64,000 nucleotides of DNA, from assembly GCA_028288165.1 (NCBI GenBank), contig JAQBOG010000033.1, positions 186,001 through 250,000 of the forward strand. The letters run 5' to 3'. The translations under genes were made by a program, and so were the position numbers. Shown piece by piece: positions 9,443-18,680 of the stretch (positions are counted from its first letter, which is position 1; each line of letters begins with the position of its first letter). The notes under the pieces are model-generated. The model did not search any database. It had not been told where the DNA came from and saw nothing but the letters and a program-made list of their open reading frames with translations. This DNA is from Sphingobacteriales bacterium. GTDB taxonomy: Bacteria; Bacteroidota; Bacteroidia; Sphingobacteriales; Sphingobacteriaceae.

Positions 9443-9967
9443 TTAGTTTTGTAAACTATTTGATTTTAAATTTTCTATTAACTGATCAACACTTTCCTCA
9501 GTTAAGTTTTCGTAAAATGTATATTCAGGGCCTATCTGTAAAACAGGCGCCATTCCACATGCAGCCAAGCACTCAACACCTCTCCAGCTAAATAAGCCAT
9601 CAGGAGTGATTTCACCTTCTCTTACGCCTAATTTATTTTCGATGTGCTTCATTATTTTCTCAGCTCCAACTAAACAACAAGGGCCAGTACGGCAAACTTC
9701 TAACATGAACTTACCTGTTGGCCTGGTAAAATACATTGTGTAAAAAGTAGTTACCTCATATACTTCAATTGGAAGAATTTCGAGATACTGAGCAACCTTA
9801 TCCATAGCAGGAGCACTTATCCAACCATACTCTGCCTGCACTAAATGTAGTATTGGAAGCAAAGCTGATTTTTGTTTCCCGATTGGGTATCTACTAACAA
9901 CATCATCGAACTTGGCTATTAGTGCTGGTGAAAATTCTACAAATTGGGTTTCTGTTACACTAAGCAT
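9443..9967 (-). CDS. nuoE: NADH-quinone oxidoreductase subunit E, 2Fe-2S protein
   Basis: Thioredoxin-like 2Fe-2S subunit of the NADH-dehydrogenase module. Cluster ligands appear as EVCRTGPCC and, about 40 residues later, CLAACGMAP. The 174 residues begin with the usual helical domain (YPIGKQKSALLPILHLVQAE). The start overlaps the end of nuoD by 8 bp, indicating coupled expression. Length and motifs are typical. Confidence 0.96.
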   Translation of the reverse strand: MLSVTETQFVEFSPALIAKFDDVVSRYPIGKQKSALLPILHLVQAEYGWISAPAMDKVAQYLEILPIEVYEVTTFYTMYFTRPTGKFMLEVCRTGPCCLVGAEKIMKHIENKLGVREGEITPDGLFSWRGVECLAACGMAPVLQIGPEYTFYENLTEESVDQLIENLKSNSLQN

Positions 9968-11168
9968 CTAATTCTCCAGCTATAACGTTTAAACTACTCA
10001 TATTAAGAATAGCATCAGAAAGCAGCATTCCCGCACTCATTGATGCATACATTTGATAATTAATAAAGCTTGGTCTTCTAAAATGCAAACGATAAGGAGA
10101 TCTACCACCATCGTTTACTAAATAGAAACCAAGTTCGCCATTTCCACCTTCAACACAGTGATAAACCTCTGTTTTAGGAGTATCAATTTCACCCATTACA
10201 ATCTTGAAGTGATAAATTAAGGCTTCCATGTTGTTATAAACCTGCTCTTTCGGAGGGAGATAGAATTCTGGAACATCAGCATGGAATATTCCTTTCTGTT
10301 CTTTCTCCAGCTTTTGCATTGCTTGCTCAATAATTCTCAAACTTTGCCACATCTCCTCATTTCTTACAATGTACCTATCATAAACATCTCCATTTGTACC
10401 TACCGGGATTTCAAAATCAAAATCCTCGTAAGATGAGTACGGCTCATTTACTCTAACATCATAATCTACACCTGTTGCCCGTAATATGGGGCCGCTCCAA
10501 CTAAAATTTAAAGCAGTTTCCGGATCCACAGCGGCTACGCCTGCAGTACGCTCAATAAAAATTCTGTTTCTATTAAACAAAGTTTCAAATTCCTTTAATA
10601 TAGGGGGGAATTTTAGTAAGAACTTTTTGATTTTCGCGAATGCAATATCATTAAAGTCACGCTCGAAGCCACCAATTCGCCCTACATTCGTCGTTAATCG
10701 AGCTCCGCATATTTCTTCATAAATTTCATAAATATGCTCCCGTTCTTCCATCAAATAAAGAAATCCGGAAAATGCACCTGTATCAACACCTAAAATTCCA
10801 TTACATACCAAATGATCTGAAATACGAGCTAATTCCATTACAATAACACGTAAGTAATCAACACGTTTAGGTACTTGAATGTTTAATAGCTTTTCTACTG
10901 TCATATGCCAACCCATATTGTTAATGGGTGAAGAACAGTAGTTCATTCTATCCGTAAGCGGCGTAATTTGATAAAAAGGCCTGTGCTCGGCAATTTTTTC
11001 GAATGCTCTGTGTATATATCCAATAGTAGAAACCCCACTAACTATCCTTTCACCGTCCATCTCTAACACATTTTGAAAAACTCCGTGTGTTGCTGGATGG
11101 GTAGGACCAAGATTTAAAGTCGTTGTTTCCTTTTGTGGATCGTTATCTGTTAAAAGTGGATGATTCAT
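9960..11168 (-). CDS. nuoD: NADH-quinone oxidoreductase subunit D
   Basis: The 49-kDa-type subunit that forms the quinone site with NuoB. The conserved NLGPTHPATHGVFQ is near the N-terminus, followed by EKIAEHRPFYQITPLTDRMNY, both typical. The ORF track begins 18 bp upstream on a TTG (MGIKGQ); I chose the ATG at 11168 (MNHPLLTDND), giving 402 residues, the family length. NuoC and NuoD are separate genes here, unlike the E. coli fusion. Nearby bases (CCCCTTTTTGGGG) form a small hairpin just upstream of the start. Confidence 0.95.
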   Translation of the reverse strand: MNHPLLTDNDPQKETTTLNLGPTHPATHGVFQNVLEMDGERIVSGVSTIGYIHRAFEKIAEHRPFYQITPLTDRMNYCSSPINNMGWHMTVEKLLNIQVPKRVDYLRVIVMELARISDHLVCNGILGVDTGAFSGFLYLMEEREHIYEIYEEICGARLTTNVGRIGGFERDFNDIAFAKIKKFLLKFPPILKEFETLFNRNRIFIERTAGVAAVDPETALNFSWSGPILRATGVDYDVRVNEPYSSYEDFDFEIPVGTNGDVYDRYIVRNEEMWQSLRIIEQAMQKLEKEQKGIFHADVPEFYLPPKEQVYNNMEALIYHFKIVMGEIDTPKTEVYHCVEGGNGELGFYLVNDGGRSPYRLHFRRPSFINYQMYASMSAGMLLSDAILNMSSLNVIAGELDA

Positions 11169-11245
11169 TTGCCCCTTAATCCCCAAAAAGGGGAAATAAT
11201 AATTGTTTTTTAATTTAATATCCTCCCCCTTTAGGGAGCAGGAGG

Positions 11246-11749
11246 TTAACGCCCAAAAAAGTAATCTTTCTTATCTACCCGATTTGGATCTTCGAGAGGA
11301 TAATCTCTGAGCATTGGAAAAACAGTCATGTCATCCACATTTAATATTCTTCGCAAATCGGGATGACCAATGAAATTAATTCCAAAAAAATCATACGTTT
11401 CTCTTTCCATCCAGTTAGCACCATTCCACAAGGTAGTTGCAGTTGTTATTTCTGGGTTATCACCACTCAGAAAAACTTTAATCCGAACACGAACATTATT
11501 TGTAAGGCTATGTACATGATATATCACTCCAATTGGCAAAGACTGCTCAGGGTAATGTATACCTGTTATATCAGTAAGATAATTAAACTTTAAGTCCTGA
11601 TCCTCCTTTAAGAAAGTCAGCACCTCTATAATATTCTCCTTGGTTGTTTCAAACGTTAAAAAACCGAAAGGTTCTGTAGGAATTGAAACCTGCTCGCCGA
11701 AACGAGCAGTAATTTTTTGTAGTACTATTTGATTACTTATTTTACCCAT
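11246..11749 (-). CDS. nuoC: NADH-quinone oxidoreductase subunit C
   Basis: The 30-kDa-type peripheral subunit, which bridges NuoB and NuoD. The 167 residues carry the signature region ANWMERETYDFFGINFIGHPDLRRIL followed by DYPLEDP near the C-terminus. The start codon overlaps the nuoB stop by one base (TAATG). It is a stand-alone gene, as in most bacteria outside the enterics. Confidence 0.96.
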   Translation of the reverse strand: MGKISNQIVLQKITARFGEQVSIPTEPFGFLTFETTKENIIEVLTFLKEDQDLKFNYLTDITGIHYPEQSLPIGVIYHVHSLTNNVRVRIKVFLSGDNPEITTATTLWNGANWMERETYDFFGINFIGHPDLRRILNVDDMTVFPMLRDYPLEDPNRVDKKDYFFGR

Positions 11750-12291
11750 TACTGGATTCCGTATTTACCTAAAAGTTCTTTGTATTCAGGTGAATTTCTT
11801 CTACGAAGCGATTCACTTTTAACCAATTCTTGGATTTTATTGAAACCGTCAATTATTGCTTCAGGTCTTGGAGGGCATCCCGGAACGTATACGTCTACAG
11901 GGATAATTTCGTCTATACCTTGTAAAACAGAATAAGTATCAAAAATACCACCGCTACTCGCACATGCCCCAACAGCAATTACCCATCTAGGTTCTGCCAT
12001 TTGAATATATACCTGACGTAAAACAGGAGCCATTTTTTTTGCAATAGTCCCCATCACCATCAATAAATCAGCTTGCCTTGGAGAAAAGCTTGGCCTTTCA
12101 GATCCAAAACGAGCAAAATCATAATGCGATCCCATTGTTGCCATAAACTCGATACCGCAACATGATGTTGCAAAAGGCAATGGCCACAATGAATGTGATC
12201 GTGCCAAGCCAACTACTTTATCCATAGAAGTTGCAAAGAAACCAGAGCCTTCTACCCCAGGAGGAGCTTCTACTATATTCACTTCACTCAT
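11749..12291 (-). CDS. nuoB: NADH-quinone oxidoreductase subunit B (cluster N2)
   Basis: Carries the terminal 4Fe-4S cluster N2 that reduces quinone. The tandem cysteines are in [11 protein letters not shown], with the other ligands in VGACASSGG and [11 protein letters not shown]. The quinone-chamber stretch [19 protein letters not shown] is intact. At 180 residues it has normal length. About 110 bp separate it from nuoA; no terminator is obvious there. Confidence 0.97.
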   Translation of the reverse strand: MSEVNIVEAPPGVEGSGFFATSMDKVVGLARSHSLWPLPFATSCCGIEFMATMGSHYDFARFGSERPSFSPRQADLLMVMGTIAKKMAPVLRQVYIQMAEPRWVIAVGACASSGGIFDTYSVLQGIDEIIPVDVYVPGCPPRPEAIIDGFNKIQELVKSESLRRRNSPEYKELLGKYGIQ

Positions 12292-12403
12292 ACAATCTCT
12301 CTATTACACTTAATTTATCCAGCATTACAACTAAATAAAAAGCAAATCTACAATATTTAAATCTATCTGATATTATATGGCCTATTTAGAAACGATCTTA
12401 ACA

Positions 12404-12775
12404 TTATTCCCAATTAAGGGCACCTTTTTTAATAATGTAAATAAAACCTAACAATAATGTTCCCATAAATAGAAACATTTCGATAAGTCCATCCTGACCT
12501 AGCTCTCTAAAATTAACAGCCCACGGATACATGAAGATAACCTCTACATCAAAGAGAACAAACAAGATCGCGACCAAGAAATATTTAATAGAAAATGGCT
12601 GACGAGCATTACCTTTTGATTCGATTCCTGCTTCAAAAGATGTTAATTTATCCGATGTTTTACGTTTAGGCCCAATTAAATGAGTTACCACCATGGTTCC
12701 AACAACAAATCCCATTGCAACCAGAATCTGGAATATAATAGGCAAATAATTGATGGCTGTGCTTTGAGTTTCCAT
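12404..12775 (-). CDS. nuoA: NADH-quinone oxidoreductase subunit A
   Basis: First gene of the complex I operon; small membrane subunit with three helices, 123 residues. The family motifs KTSDKLTSFEAGIESKG (loop near the quinone site) and FLVAILFVLFDVEVIFMYPWA are present. A terminator hairpin for the upstream TPR gene and a TATATTTG box lie immediately before it, marking this as the likely start of nuo transcription. Confidence 0.95.
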   Translation of the reverse strand: METQSTAINYLPIIFQILVAMGFVVGTMVVTHLIGPKRKTSDKLTSFEAGIESKGNARQPFSIKYFLVAILFVLFDVEVIFMYPWAVNFRELGQDGLIEMFLFMGTLLLGFIYIIKKGALNWE

Positions 12776-12791
12776 ATATAAAAATTACGGG

Positions 12792-12799
12792 CAAATATA
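12792..12799 (-). promoter_or_regulatory. Candidate -7 box (TATATTTG) for the nuo operon
   Basis: On the minus strand TATATTTG matches the Bacteroidota -7 consensus TAnnTTTG. It lies 17 bp upstream of the nuoA ATG and directly after a terminator hairpin. The resulting leader would be only about 10 nt, which is short, and no clear -33 TTTG was seen, so the call is tentative. Confidence 0.4.
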
Positions 12800-12801
12800 A
12801 A

Positions 12802-12831
12802 TAGAAAGAGCCGAATAATCGGCTCTTTCTA
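12802..12831 (-). terminator. Terminator hairpin after the TPR gene
   Basis: A perfect 13-bp stem, TAGAAAGAGCCGA and TCGGCTCTTTCTA, with an ATAA loop, lies between the TPR gene stop and nuoA. The T-run on the minus strand is weak (TTTATATTTG). It separates the TonB operon from the nuo operon. Confidence 0.75.
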
Positions 12832-12854
12832 TTAGACATTAAAAATATTACTAT

Positions 12855-14531
12855 TTATTTACTTCCTCCCATTGCTTTCAAAGCATCAGTAGCATATGAA
12901 TTGCCTGGATCTAAACTTTTAACAAGCGTAAAATACTCTCTTGCTTTGGCGGGTTGACTCTTTTGATAAAATGCACCTAAATTTGAATAAGCCTCCACCA
13001 AGTTCTTCTTTATTGCCTCAGTAGGAGCTTCACCCTTTGCATTAACTAGCTCTACATACTTGGTATAAAACGGAACCATCAAGCCAACAGGTGCAGTTTC
13101 ACTATCAGTTTGGCGACCAACTCTTGCCCGATATAAATAAGCATCCGGACTAGATGGTGCTCTTTGTATTACATAACTAAATGCTGAATCAGCCTTTACT
13201 AATAACTCTTTACTAGGATTTTGTTTAGCACTGTTTTTACCAGCATAGTCGAAGTAATTTGCCAGACCTAAATAGAAACTATCATAAACAATTGTTTTTG
13301 ACCTTGGATTTTTCACAGCAATATCATAGATGCCTGCAGCTTCACTATATTTTTTAGCTTTGAACAATGCTAGGCCGATTTCGCTCATAACTTCAGCATT
13401 TGTTGAATCTAATTGTACTGCTTTCTTAAGATAATCAACACCCGTTGCTTCAGAACCTGGGACTTTCATTAAACCGCGGCCCAAATACAAATAATCTTTT
13501 GCAATGATACGAGATGTATCAGAACCTACTTTAGATATGAAGTTTTGGAGGGCTTTAACACTTCCTTCAAAATTTCCGTTTTCGAAAGCCGAATAAGCTT
13601 GATAACGTAAAACTTTCGGATTTACATTATCAATTTTAGCCATTTCATTTGCTTCTGTTTCTAAGGCTTTATAGTCTTTTGATAATATCAAAAAGTCAGC
13701 ATGACGAATACGAGAGTCAAGAGACCGATCTGTCAAATCCATGTACTTCTCATAATACTGAAGCGCTTGTTTGATTTTAGCATCGTATTCTTTTTGATCA
13801 GCATTAGCCCATAAATAATAAGTTTGAGCTAATTCTCTGTAAGCAGGACCGTAACTAGCATTAAGAGCCACTACTCCATTAAATTCATCTGCAGCTTCTT
13901 TAAAAGCTTTAGATTGTTGATTAATCTTACCTAGTTCAACTTTGGCTCTTATTAACGATTTATTTAAATCGAAAGCTGTACGATAAGCACTATATGCTTC
14001 GCTGTTTTTTACTTGAGCCCGATAGGCGTCACCCAAAGCCAAATAAACTTCTGCATCCTTTGGGTTTATAGCTTTAGCTTTCTCCAAATATGTTAACGCT
14101 AATGCGGGATCAGCCTTTGGCGCATTGGTATAAGCTTTTCCAATATAAAGACTTGTTAAATGATCTTTTTTACCAGTTAACGATAAAGCTTTATCAAAAT
14201 GTGTTTTAGGATTTGAAATATTGAGCTGCAAGTCAACAGCACCTAATCCTACATAGTTTAAAGGATACGCTGCATTTACAGAAATACCTTTGTTAAAAAC
14301 CGCTTTTGCAGAATCAGGATAATCGTTCTTTAAATAAACATTCCCTAAAAAGAAATAATTTTCTGCATTTGACGATTGGGAACTTATTAGGCCTTTAAGG
14401 ATATTTTTACCCTTTTGATACTGCTCTGCATCAATTGCTTTTTTTGCATCAGCTAATGTTTGTGCAGAAACTGCTGAACCTATCAAGACAAGCCCTAAAG
14501 TTATGCTAAACGCTTTTTTTATTATTTTCAT
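12855..14531 (-). CDS. Secreted tetratricopeptide-repeat protein
   Basis: A 558-residue protein with an N-terminal signal peptide (MKIIKKAFSITLGLVLIGSAVSAQ) followed by TPR-type helical repeats over nearly the whole length, for example AENYFFLGNVYLKNDYPDSA and AEVYLALGDAYRAQ. Such proteins act as periplasmic or outer-membrane scaffolds. It is the last gene of a co-directional cluster exbB-exbD-exbD-tonB-small protein-PstS-like lipoprotein-TPR, 23 bp after the PstS-like gene, so a role in that energy-transduction system is inferred. No enzymatic motif was seen. A terminator hairpin follows. Confidence 0.85.
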   Translation of the reverse strand: MKIIKKAFSITLGLVLIGSAVSAQTLADAKKAIDAEQYQKGKNILKGLISSQSSNAENYFFLGNVYLKNDYPDSAKAVFNKGISVNAAYPLNYVGLGAVDLQLNISNPKTHFDKALSLTGKKDHLTSLYIGKAYTNAPKADPALALTYLEKAKAINPKDAEVYLALGDAYRAQVKNSEAYSAYRTAFDLNKSLIRAKVELGKINQQSKAFKEAADEFNGVVALNASYGPAYRELAQTYYLWANADQKEYDAKIKQALQYYEKYMDLTDRSLDSRIRHADFLILSKDYKALETEANEMAKIDNVNPKVLRYQAYSAFENGNFEGSVKALQNFISKVGSDTSRIIAKDYLYLGRGLMKVPGSEATGVDYLKKAVQLDSTNAEVMSEIGLALFKAKKYSEAAGIYDIAVKNPRSKTIVYDSFYLGLANYFDYAGKNSAKQNPSKELLVKADSAFSYVIQRAPSSPDAYLYRARVGRQTDSETAPVGLMVPFYTKYVELVNAKGEAPTEAIKKNLVEAYSNLGAFYQKSQPAKAREYFTLVKSLDPGNSYATDALKAMGGSK

Positions 14532-14554
14532 GGTTCAAAATCTAATTTTTAAAT

Positions 14555-15469
14555 TTATTTTCTAATAATAACTTCCCTTGACGGAACGCTATCTGGAAGC
14601 AGTCCGGATTTAAGTACAATCCTTTGACCACGCTCTCCTGCAAGGAAAGATGCAAAACCTGTGCCCAAACCAGCTCGTCCCTGACAATTAATTATATATA
14701 AGTTTCGAGTAAAAGGGTATAGTCCAAGTGCTAAATTACTTTGAGACGGCTTATAAAAATCGTCTGAGCCAGGTTTTCCTGGCAAGTTCTTTACACCCAT
14801 CACTCGGATGTTCGGTATAATCTTTTCAAGATCTTCGGGAGGTTCTTGAATCCAATTTATACCTACAACTCCTACCGATCCTGGATGATCATTTACATAC
14901 TTTACTACCTCTGCATTGGACTTTAACCCATAAACACCAATGTTGGGTAAATTTTTAACATTTGCAAGCTCTTTAAAATACCTGACTGTACTAGAGTTCG
15001 GGTTATCAAAAACAAGTGTCTTAATATTTGAAGTTTTACTCCTCATTATATCAATTATCTCGTTAACTGTAACGGTTGAATCTGCATTTGAGTTACTCGT
15101 AATGATTGCAATACCATCAATCGCAAATCTATTCTTCCTTATTTTAACATTCTTGCTTACATAAAACTTTGCCTCATCCTTTGTTAGTTCCCTTGACATT
15201 ATTCCTACTCTAATGCTATCACTTAGGAATATGTTAAGAAGCTCAATTTCCGGTTTAAATATTAATTCTATATGGGCATTGGGATAAGAGCTATTGAATA
15301 CATAAAGCTGATCCTCAATTATTGGCCTAAATGATTCATCTACTAAAATTTGAGTTGAACCACTCAATATCGTCTCATCTGGTGATTTATTAACAGACTC
15401 ACCGTTGTTGCAAGAAAACATTAAGGATGTTATCATTAACGTTATAAGAAGGCATTTTATTTTGCACAT
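14555..15469 (-). CDS. PstS-like substrate-binding lipoprotein
   Basis: A 304-residue periplasmic-binding-protein-like lipoprotein; the signal ends in a lipobox (SLMFSCNN). The fold is suggested by the PstS-type phosphate-binding-loop region (TILSGSTQILVDESF), SSTVRYFKELA and a C-terminal GLYPFTRNLYI. No ABC permease or ATPase is nearby. It lies inside the ExbBD/TonB operon, so it may not be a classical transporter component but a binding or scaffold protein for the TonB complex; this is inference. The 71-residue gene ends 3 bp before it. Confidence 0.8.
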   Translation of the reverse strand: MCKIKCLLITLMITSLMFSCNNGESVNKSPDETILSGSTQILVDESFRPIIEDQLYVFNSSYPNAHIELIFKPEIELLNIFLSDSIRVGIMSRELTKDEAKFYVSKNVKIRKNRFAIDGIAIITSNSNADSTVTVNEIIDIMRSKTSNIKTLVFDNPNSSTVRYFKELANVKNLPNIGVYGLKSNAEVVKYVNDHPGSVGVVGINWIQEPPEDLEKIIPNIRVMGVKNLPGKPGSDDFYKPSQSNLALGLYPFTRNLYIINCQGRAGLGTGFASFLAGERGQRIVLKSGLLPDSVPSREVIIRK

Positions 15470-15472
15470 GAA

Positions 15473-15688
15473 TTATTGCCTAATTAACCTTGTAAATCTG
15501 AAAAAAGAGTATACAATCAATAATATACCGAACAGCACTCTATAGGTCGAGTTTAATGCTAAAGGGAAGTCTTTCCAGAAGATGATTATAATCCCCAAAA
15601 CAAAATAAAAGGCAAACATAGCAAGTCCTAAAATAAACAGAAATCGCTTTGCGGGCGATTTCTGTTTTATTGATTCTATAAAAGACAT
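15473..15688 (-). CDS. Small two-helix membrane protein
   Basis: A 71-residue protein with two hydrophobic segments (FLFILGLAMFAFYFVLGIIIIFW and VLFGILLIVYSFF). I do not recognise a named family. It is packed between tonB (10-bp gap) and the PstS-like gene (3-bp gap), all on the minus strand, which supports a real gene in the same transcript. A role as an accessory membrane part of the ExbBD-TonB complex is plausible but unproven. Confidence 0.75.
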   Translation of the reverse strand: MSFIESIKQKSPAKRFLFILGLAMFAFYFVLGIIIIFWKDFPLALNSTYRVLFGILLIVYSFFRFTRLIRQ

Positions 15689-15698
15689 ATCTCAGTAT

Positions 15699-16523
15699 CT
15701 ATTCTACTTCCAATTTTAAGGAGATAGGCAACGTATAAGCTACACGAACTGGTCTACCATTTTGGATACCAACTTTCCACTTTGGAGAACTTTTAAGAAC
15801 TCTTGCTGCTTCCTGACCAGTGCCTAGTCCTAAATCTCTTAGCACTTTAATATCTGTTAAACTACCGTCTTTCTCTACAACAAATGATACGATAACTTTA
15901 CCAGAAACTCCTTGCTCACGAGCCATTGGAGAATAATTGAAGTTTTTCTGAATGTATTTTCCAAAGCCAGCTTGACCACCTGGAAATTCAGGTAAAACTT
16001 CTACGCTCGCAAAATCCTTGATACTGTTATCTTCTGTCACTTCTGCTTCTTTCGGAGCATTACCGACCGGTTCATTAATCACAATATCCGCATTCGGATC
16101 TCCCTCGACTTTATTTTGACCTGGATCTGCAACTTTCAACTCTTCAACCGTTGGTGGCTCCTCATCTCTAACTTGCTCAGCAGGTACAACTACTGGAGGA
16201 GGAAACTTCACCTGATCTACTTTTGGTTTTGGGGGCTCTGGAGGCGGTGGCGGTGTTTCTTTATTATCCACCGGTGGTGGTGGCTGTAACACCACGTCAG
16301 TTACCTTAACTGCCTCCTCTTCGGGAACGAATCCAGAAAGATATTTTAAAATTAAAGGAGTGCTGATTGCTAAAGCAAAAAGTAATCCTCCAATTATCAC
16401 AGCTTTGCTAGTCGTTTTTGAATTCTCCTTACGTAATTCATAAGCTCCATAAGCTTTGTTACGTCCGGCAAAAACTACATCAAGCCATTCTAGTTTAAAT
16501 AAATCTAATTTCGACCCTAACAT
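15699..16523 (-). CDS. tonB: Energy transducer TonB
   Basis: A 274-residue TonB-family protein. It has an N-terminal cytoplasmic part, one membrane helix (AVIIGGLLFALAISTPLIL, about residues 42-60), a proline-rich periplasmic spacer (PPPPPEPPKPKVDQ) and a C-terminal TonB domain (EFPGGQAGFGKYIQKN, SPKWKVGIQNGRPVRVAYTL). It transmits proton-motive force to outer-membrane receptors such as SusC. It follows two exbD genes. The N-terminus before the helix (KLEWLDVVFAGRNKAYGAYELR) is the form common in Bacteroidota. Confidence 0.93.
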   Translation of the reverse strand: MLGSKLDLFKLEWLDVVFAGRNKAYGAYELRKENSKTTSKAVIIGGLLFALAISTPLILKYLSGFVPEEEAVKVTDVVLQPPPPVDNKETPPPPPEPPKPKVDQVKFPPPVVVPAEQVRDEEPPTVEELKVADPGQNKVEGDPNADIVINEPVGNAPKEAEVTEDNSIKDFASVEVLPEFPGGQAGFGKYIQKNFNYSPMAREQGVSGKVIVSFVVEKDGSLTDIKVLRDLGLGTGQEAARVLKSSPKWKVGIQNGRPVRVAYTLPISLKLEVE

Positions 16524-16572
16524 CTTATATATTTTAAAGGGTTAATAATTGCTTTGTGTGAAGAGATCATAA

Positions 16573-17124
16573 TTAAAAAATATTTTCTCTTTTTAACAAG
16601 CCGATTTCAGGTTGAGTTATATCAACAATAGCATATCTGTCAACATCTGAAACTTTCATTTCATCTAAAATGTCGACTAGATTTACATACCTTGACTTTT
16701 CGCTTGGTTTTATCAAAACAATCAACCCTTTTTTAGGATCGCCAGTTTCTGCTAAAACTTTCTTTTTGTTTTCAATAATAGCCTTACGAATACCTTTACT
16801 ACCGAAACCAATTACTGCTGGTGGGGTAAGAGGCTTGTCAACAGACCCCATATACCATTCCACTTTGTTACCTGAGCCTAGCAAGATAGTCATTGAACGG
16901 TTATCCGCCACTTCTAACTGTGTATCAGGCTTGTCTTCATTTTTATCAGGCATTGCCAAATCCATCGCTTGAGGTTTTGACAACGTAGTTGTAAGCATGA
17001 AGAACGTGATTAAAAGGAAAGCTAAATCAACCATTGCGGTTAAATCTACGCGTGTAGATTGCTTTTTACTTCTAACTTTGCCACCTTTATGCTTACCCCC
17101 GCCGGAGGTATCTAATTCTGCCAT
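16573..17124 (-). CDS. exbD: Biopolymer transport protein ExbD (second copy)
   Basis: A 183-residue ExbD/TolR protein with a single N-terminal helix (VDLTAMVDLAFLLITFFML) that contains the functionally essential aspartate (MVDLAF). The rest is periplasmic. It lies 19 bp after the other exbD and 49 bp before tonB. The two ExbD paralogues differ in their periplasmic domains, so they may form a heteromeric stator with ExbB. Confidence 0.92.
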   Translation of the reverse strand: MAELDTSGGGKHKGGKVRSKKQSTRVDLTAMVDLAFLLITFFMLTTTLSKPQAMDLAMPDKNEDKPDTQLEVADNRSMTILLGSGNKVEWYMGSVDKPLTPPAVIGFGSKGIRKAIIENKKKVLAETGDPKKGLIVLIKPSEKSRYVNLVDILDEMKVSDVDRYAIVDITQPEIGLLKRENIF

Positions 17125-17143
17125 CGTTTTTTCTTTTTACAAT

Positions 17144-17767
17144 TTATTTTTCAGTGGCTCTCATCGAAGTGATAAGACTGAATTTGTTTACATTTTGAAC
17201 CTGGAGAATATTAATCACTTTTTTAATAGTTGGATATTCTTCTTTTGCATCACCTTTTATGCTTAACCGCATATCCTTATTGTTCAACTCCTTGGTTGCA
17301 TATCTTGCTTGCAGAATCCATTCATTCAGCTCTGATGCACGATTATTAACCGAGTCAGCTGGGATACCTGTTTGCAAGCCCTCTTTGTTTCTTTCAGGGC
17401 CACTCAACTTAATGATCTGCTTTAAATTACCTATCGGAACACCGAAGCTCTCCATAACAGAAAACCGTTGAATTTCTTCTGGGGTAAATTTAATGCCATA
17501 CGCATTACCTACCTTTTCAAGAGTTAACGCACGAACGTTTTGGCCTTTTACACCGAAGAACACCTTGCCTTGACCAATAGTCAGGGTGGCGATATCTGTT
17601 TCAGGTAATTTAATTAAGGTTGTAGACGCAGGAGTGTCAACAGCCAAAGCTTCTGGCTGGCGAGCTGTTGCAGTAAGAATAAAGAAAGTAAGCAACAGGA
17701 ATGCTACATCGCACATCGCCGTCATGTCGATAGCGGTACTTTTTCTGGCAACTTTAATTCTTGGCAT
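17144..17767 (-). CDS. exbD: Biopolymer transport protein ExbD (first copy)
   Basis: A 207-residue ExbD/TolR protein. The N-terminal helix IDMTAMCDVAFLLLTFFIL holds the conserved aspartate (MCDVAF). The periplasmic domain is longer than in the second copy. It is encoded between exbB (88 bp upstream) and the second exbD (19 bp). Two exbD genes in one operon are a known arrangement in Flavobacteriia and relatives. Confidence 0.92.
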   Translation of the reverse strand: MPRIKVARKSTAIDMTAMCDVAFLLLTFFILTATARQPEALAVDTPASTTLIKLPETDIATLTIGQGKVFFGVKGQNVRALTLEKVGNAYGIKFTPEEIQRFSVMESFGVPIGNLKQIIKLSGPERNKEGLQTGIPADSVNNRASELNEWILQARYATKELNNKDMRLSIKGDAKEEYPTIKKVINILQVQNVNKFSLITSMRATEK

Positions 17768-17855
17768 TGCTTAATTATTATAATTTATGTGTTTAATACA
17801 TTGATGAATTTTAAAGCGACTTTCCATAAAGCCCTGTAAAAAAAAATCAAAAATA

Positions 17856-18680
17856 TTATTTATGAGTACTAGCGTAGGTTTGAACGATAGAAAAACCAGC
17901 TTCATCAATTGAATACGTCAGTTTATCAATTTTTGATGTGAACACATTGTACATGATGATTGATAATGCAGAAGTCGAAATTCCAGTAGCAGTATTGATT
18001 AGTGCTTCAGAAATACCGTTAGCCAATTGTGATTGATCTGGAGCTCCAGCTGTAGCTAAACCGCCGAATGCTTTAATCATACCAGTTACAGTACCTAATA
18101 GACCCATTAAAGTACCTACAGATACTAATGTTGCAATAACAGTTAAGTTTTGCTCTAACATTGGCATTTCTAATGCAGTAGCTTCTTCAATGTCTTTTTG
18201 GATCGCTAAACATTTTTGTTCAGTGTCCATCACCACATCAGTTTCTACTTCTTTGTATTTTTTAAGTCCTGATTTAATTACGTTTGCCACAGAACCTTGT
18301 TGTTTATCACATTCTGCAATTGCTGCATCAATGTTGCCGGTTCCTAAGTTAACTTGGATTTTTTTAACGAAAGTGTCGATGTTTCCTTTACCAGATGCTT
18401 TGTTAATTACTATCATCCTTTCAATTGAGAACACAATTACCATTAATAACATCCCCATCAAAACTGGTACAATGAATCCACCTTTGTAGACCATTCCGAA
18501 ATAGTCGCCAGAAATTGGATGACCAGTGTTGTCACCATTTTCAAAGTGAGAAGAGTGTCCCATTACAAATTTCCAAAGTAAGAACCCGACTATTAAACAA
18601 GTAACCATTGATAAACTTGCAAAAATGCTTGAACCAGAGCTCTCGTTGTTTGCTGCAGTTGGTTTAGGTGCGTTTGCCAT
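17856..18680 (-). CDS. exbB: MotA/TolQ/ExbB proton channel family protein
   Basis: A 274-residue inner-membrane proton-channel subunit that, with ExbD, energises TonB. It has an N-terminal helix, a second segment (GGFIVPVLMGMLLMVIVFSIERM) and the conserved pair of C-terminal helices (TVIATLVSVGTLMGLLGTVTGMIKAF; GISEALINTATGISTSALSIIMYNVF). It is the first gene of the TonB operon. The start codon is preceded directly by a run of twelve A residues on the coding strand. Confidence 0.93.
   Translation of the reverse strand: MANAPKPTAANNESSGSSIFASLSMVTCLIVGFLLWKFVMGHSSHFENGDNTGHPISGDYFGMVYKGGFIVPVLMGMLLMVIVFSIERMIVINKASGKGNIDTFVKKIQVNLGTGNIDAAIAECDKQQGSVANVIKSGLKKYKEVETDVVMDTEQKCLAIQKDIEEATALEMPMLEQNLTVIATLVSVGTLMGLLGTVTGMIKAFGGLATAGAPDQSQLANGISEALINTATGISTSALSIIMYNVFTSKIDKLTYSIDEAGFSIVQTYASTHK

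Noticed and set aside
11169-11186. TTG start of nuoD used in the ORF track
   Set aside because: The added MGIKGQ is not part of the family, and an ATG follows at 11168 (MNHPLL).
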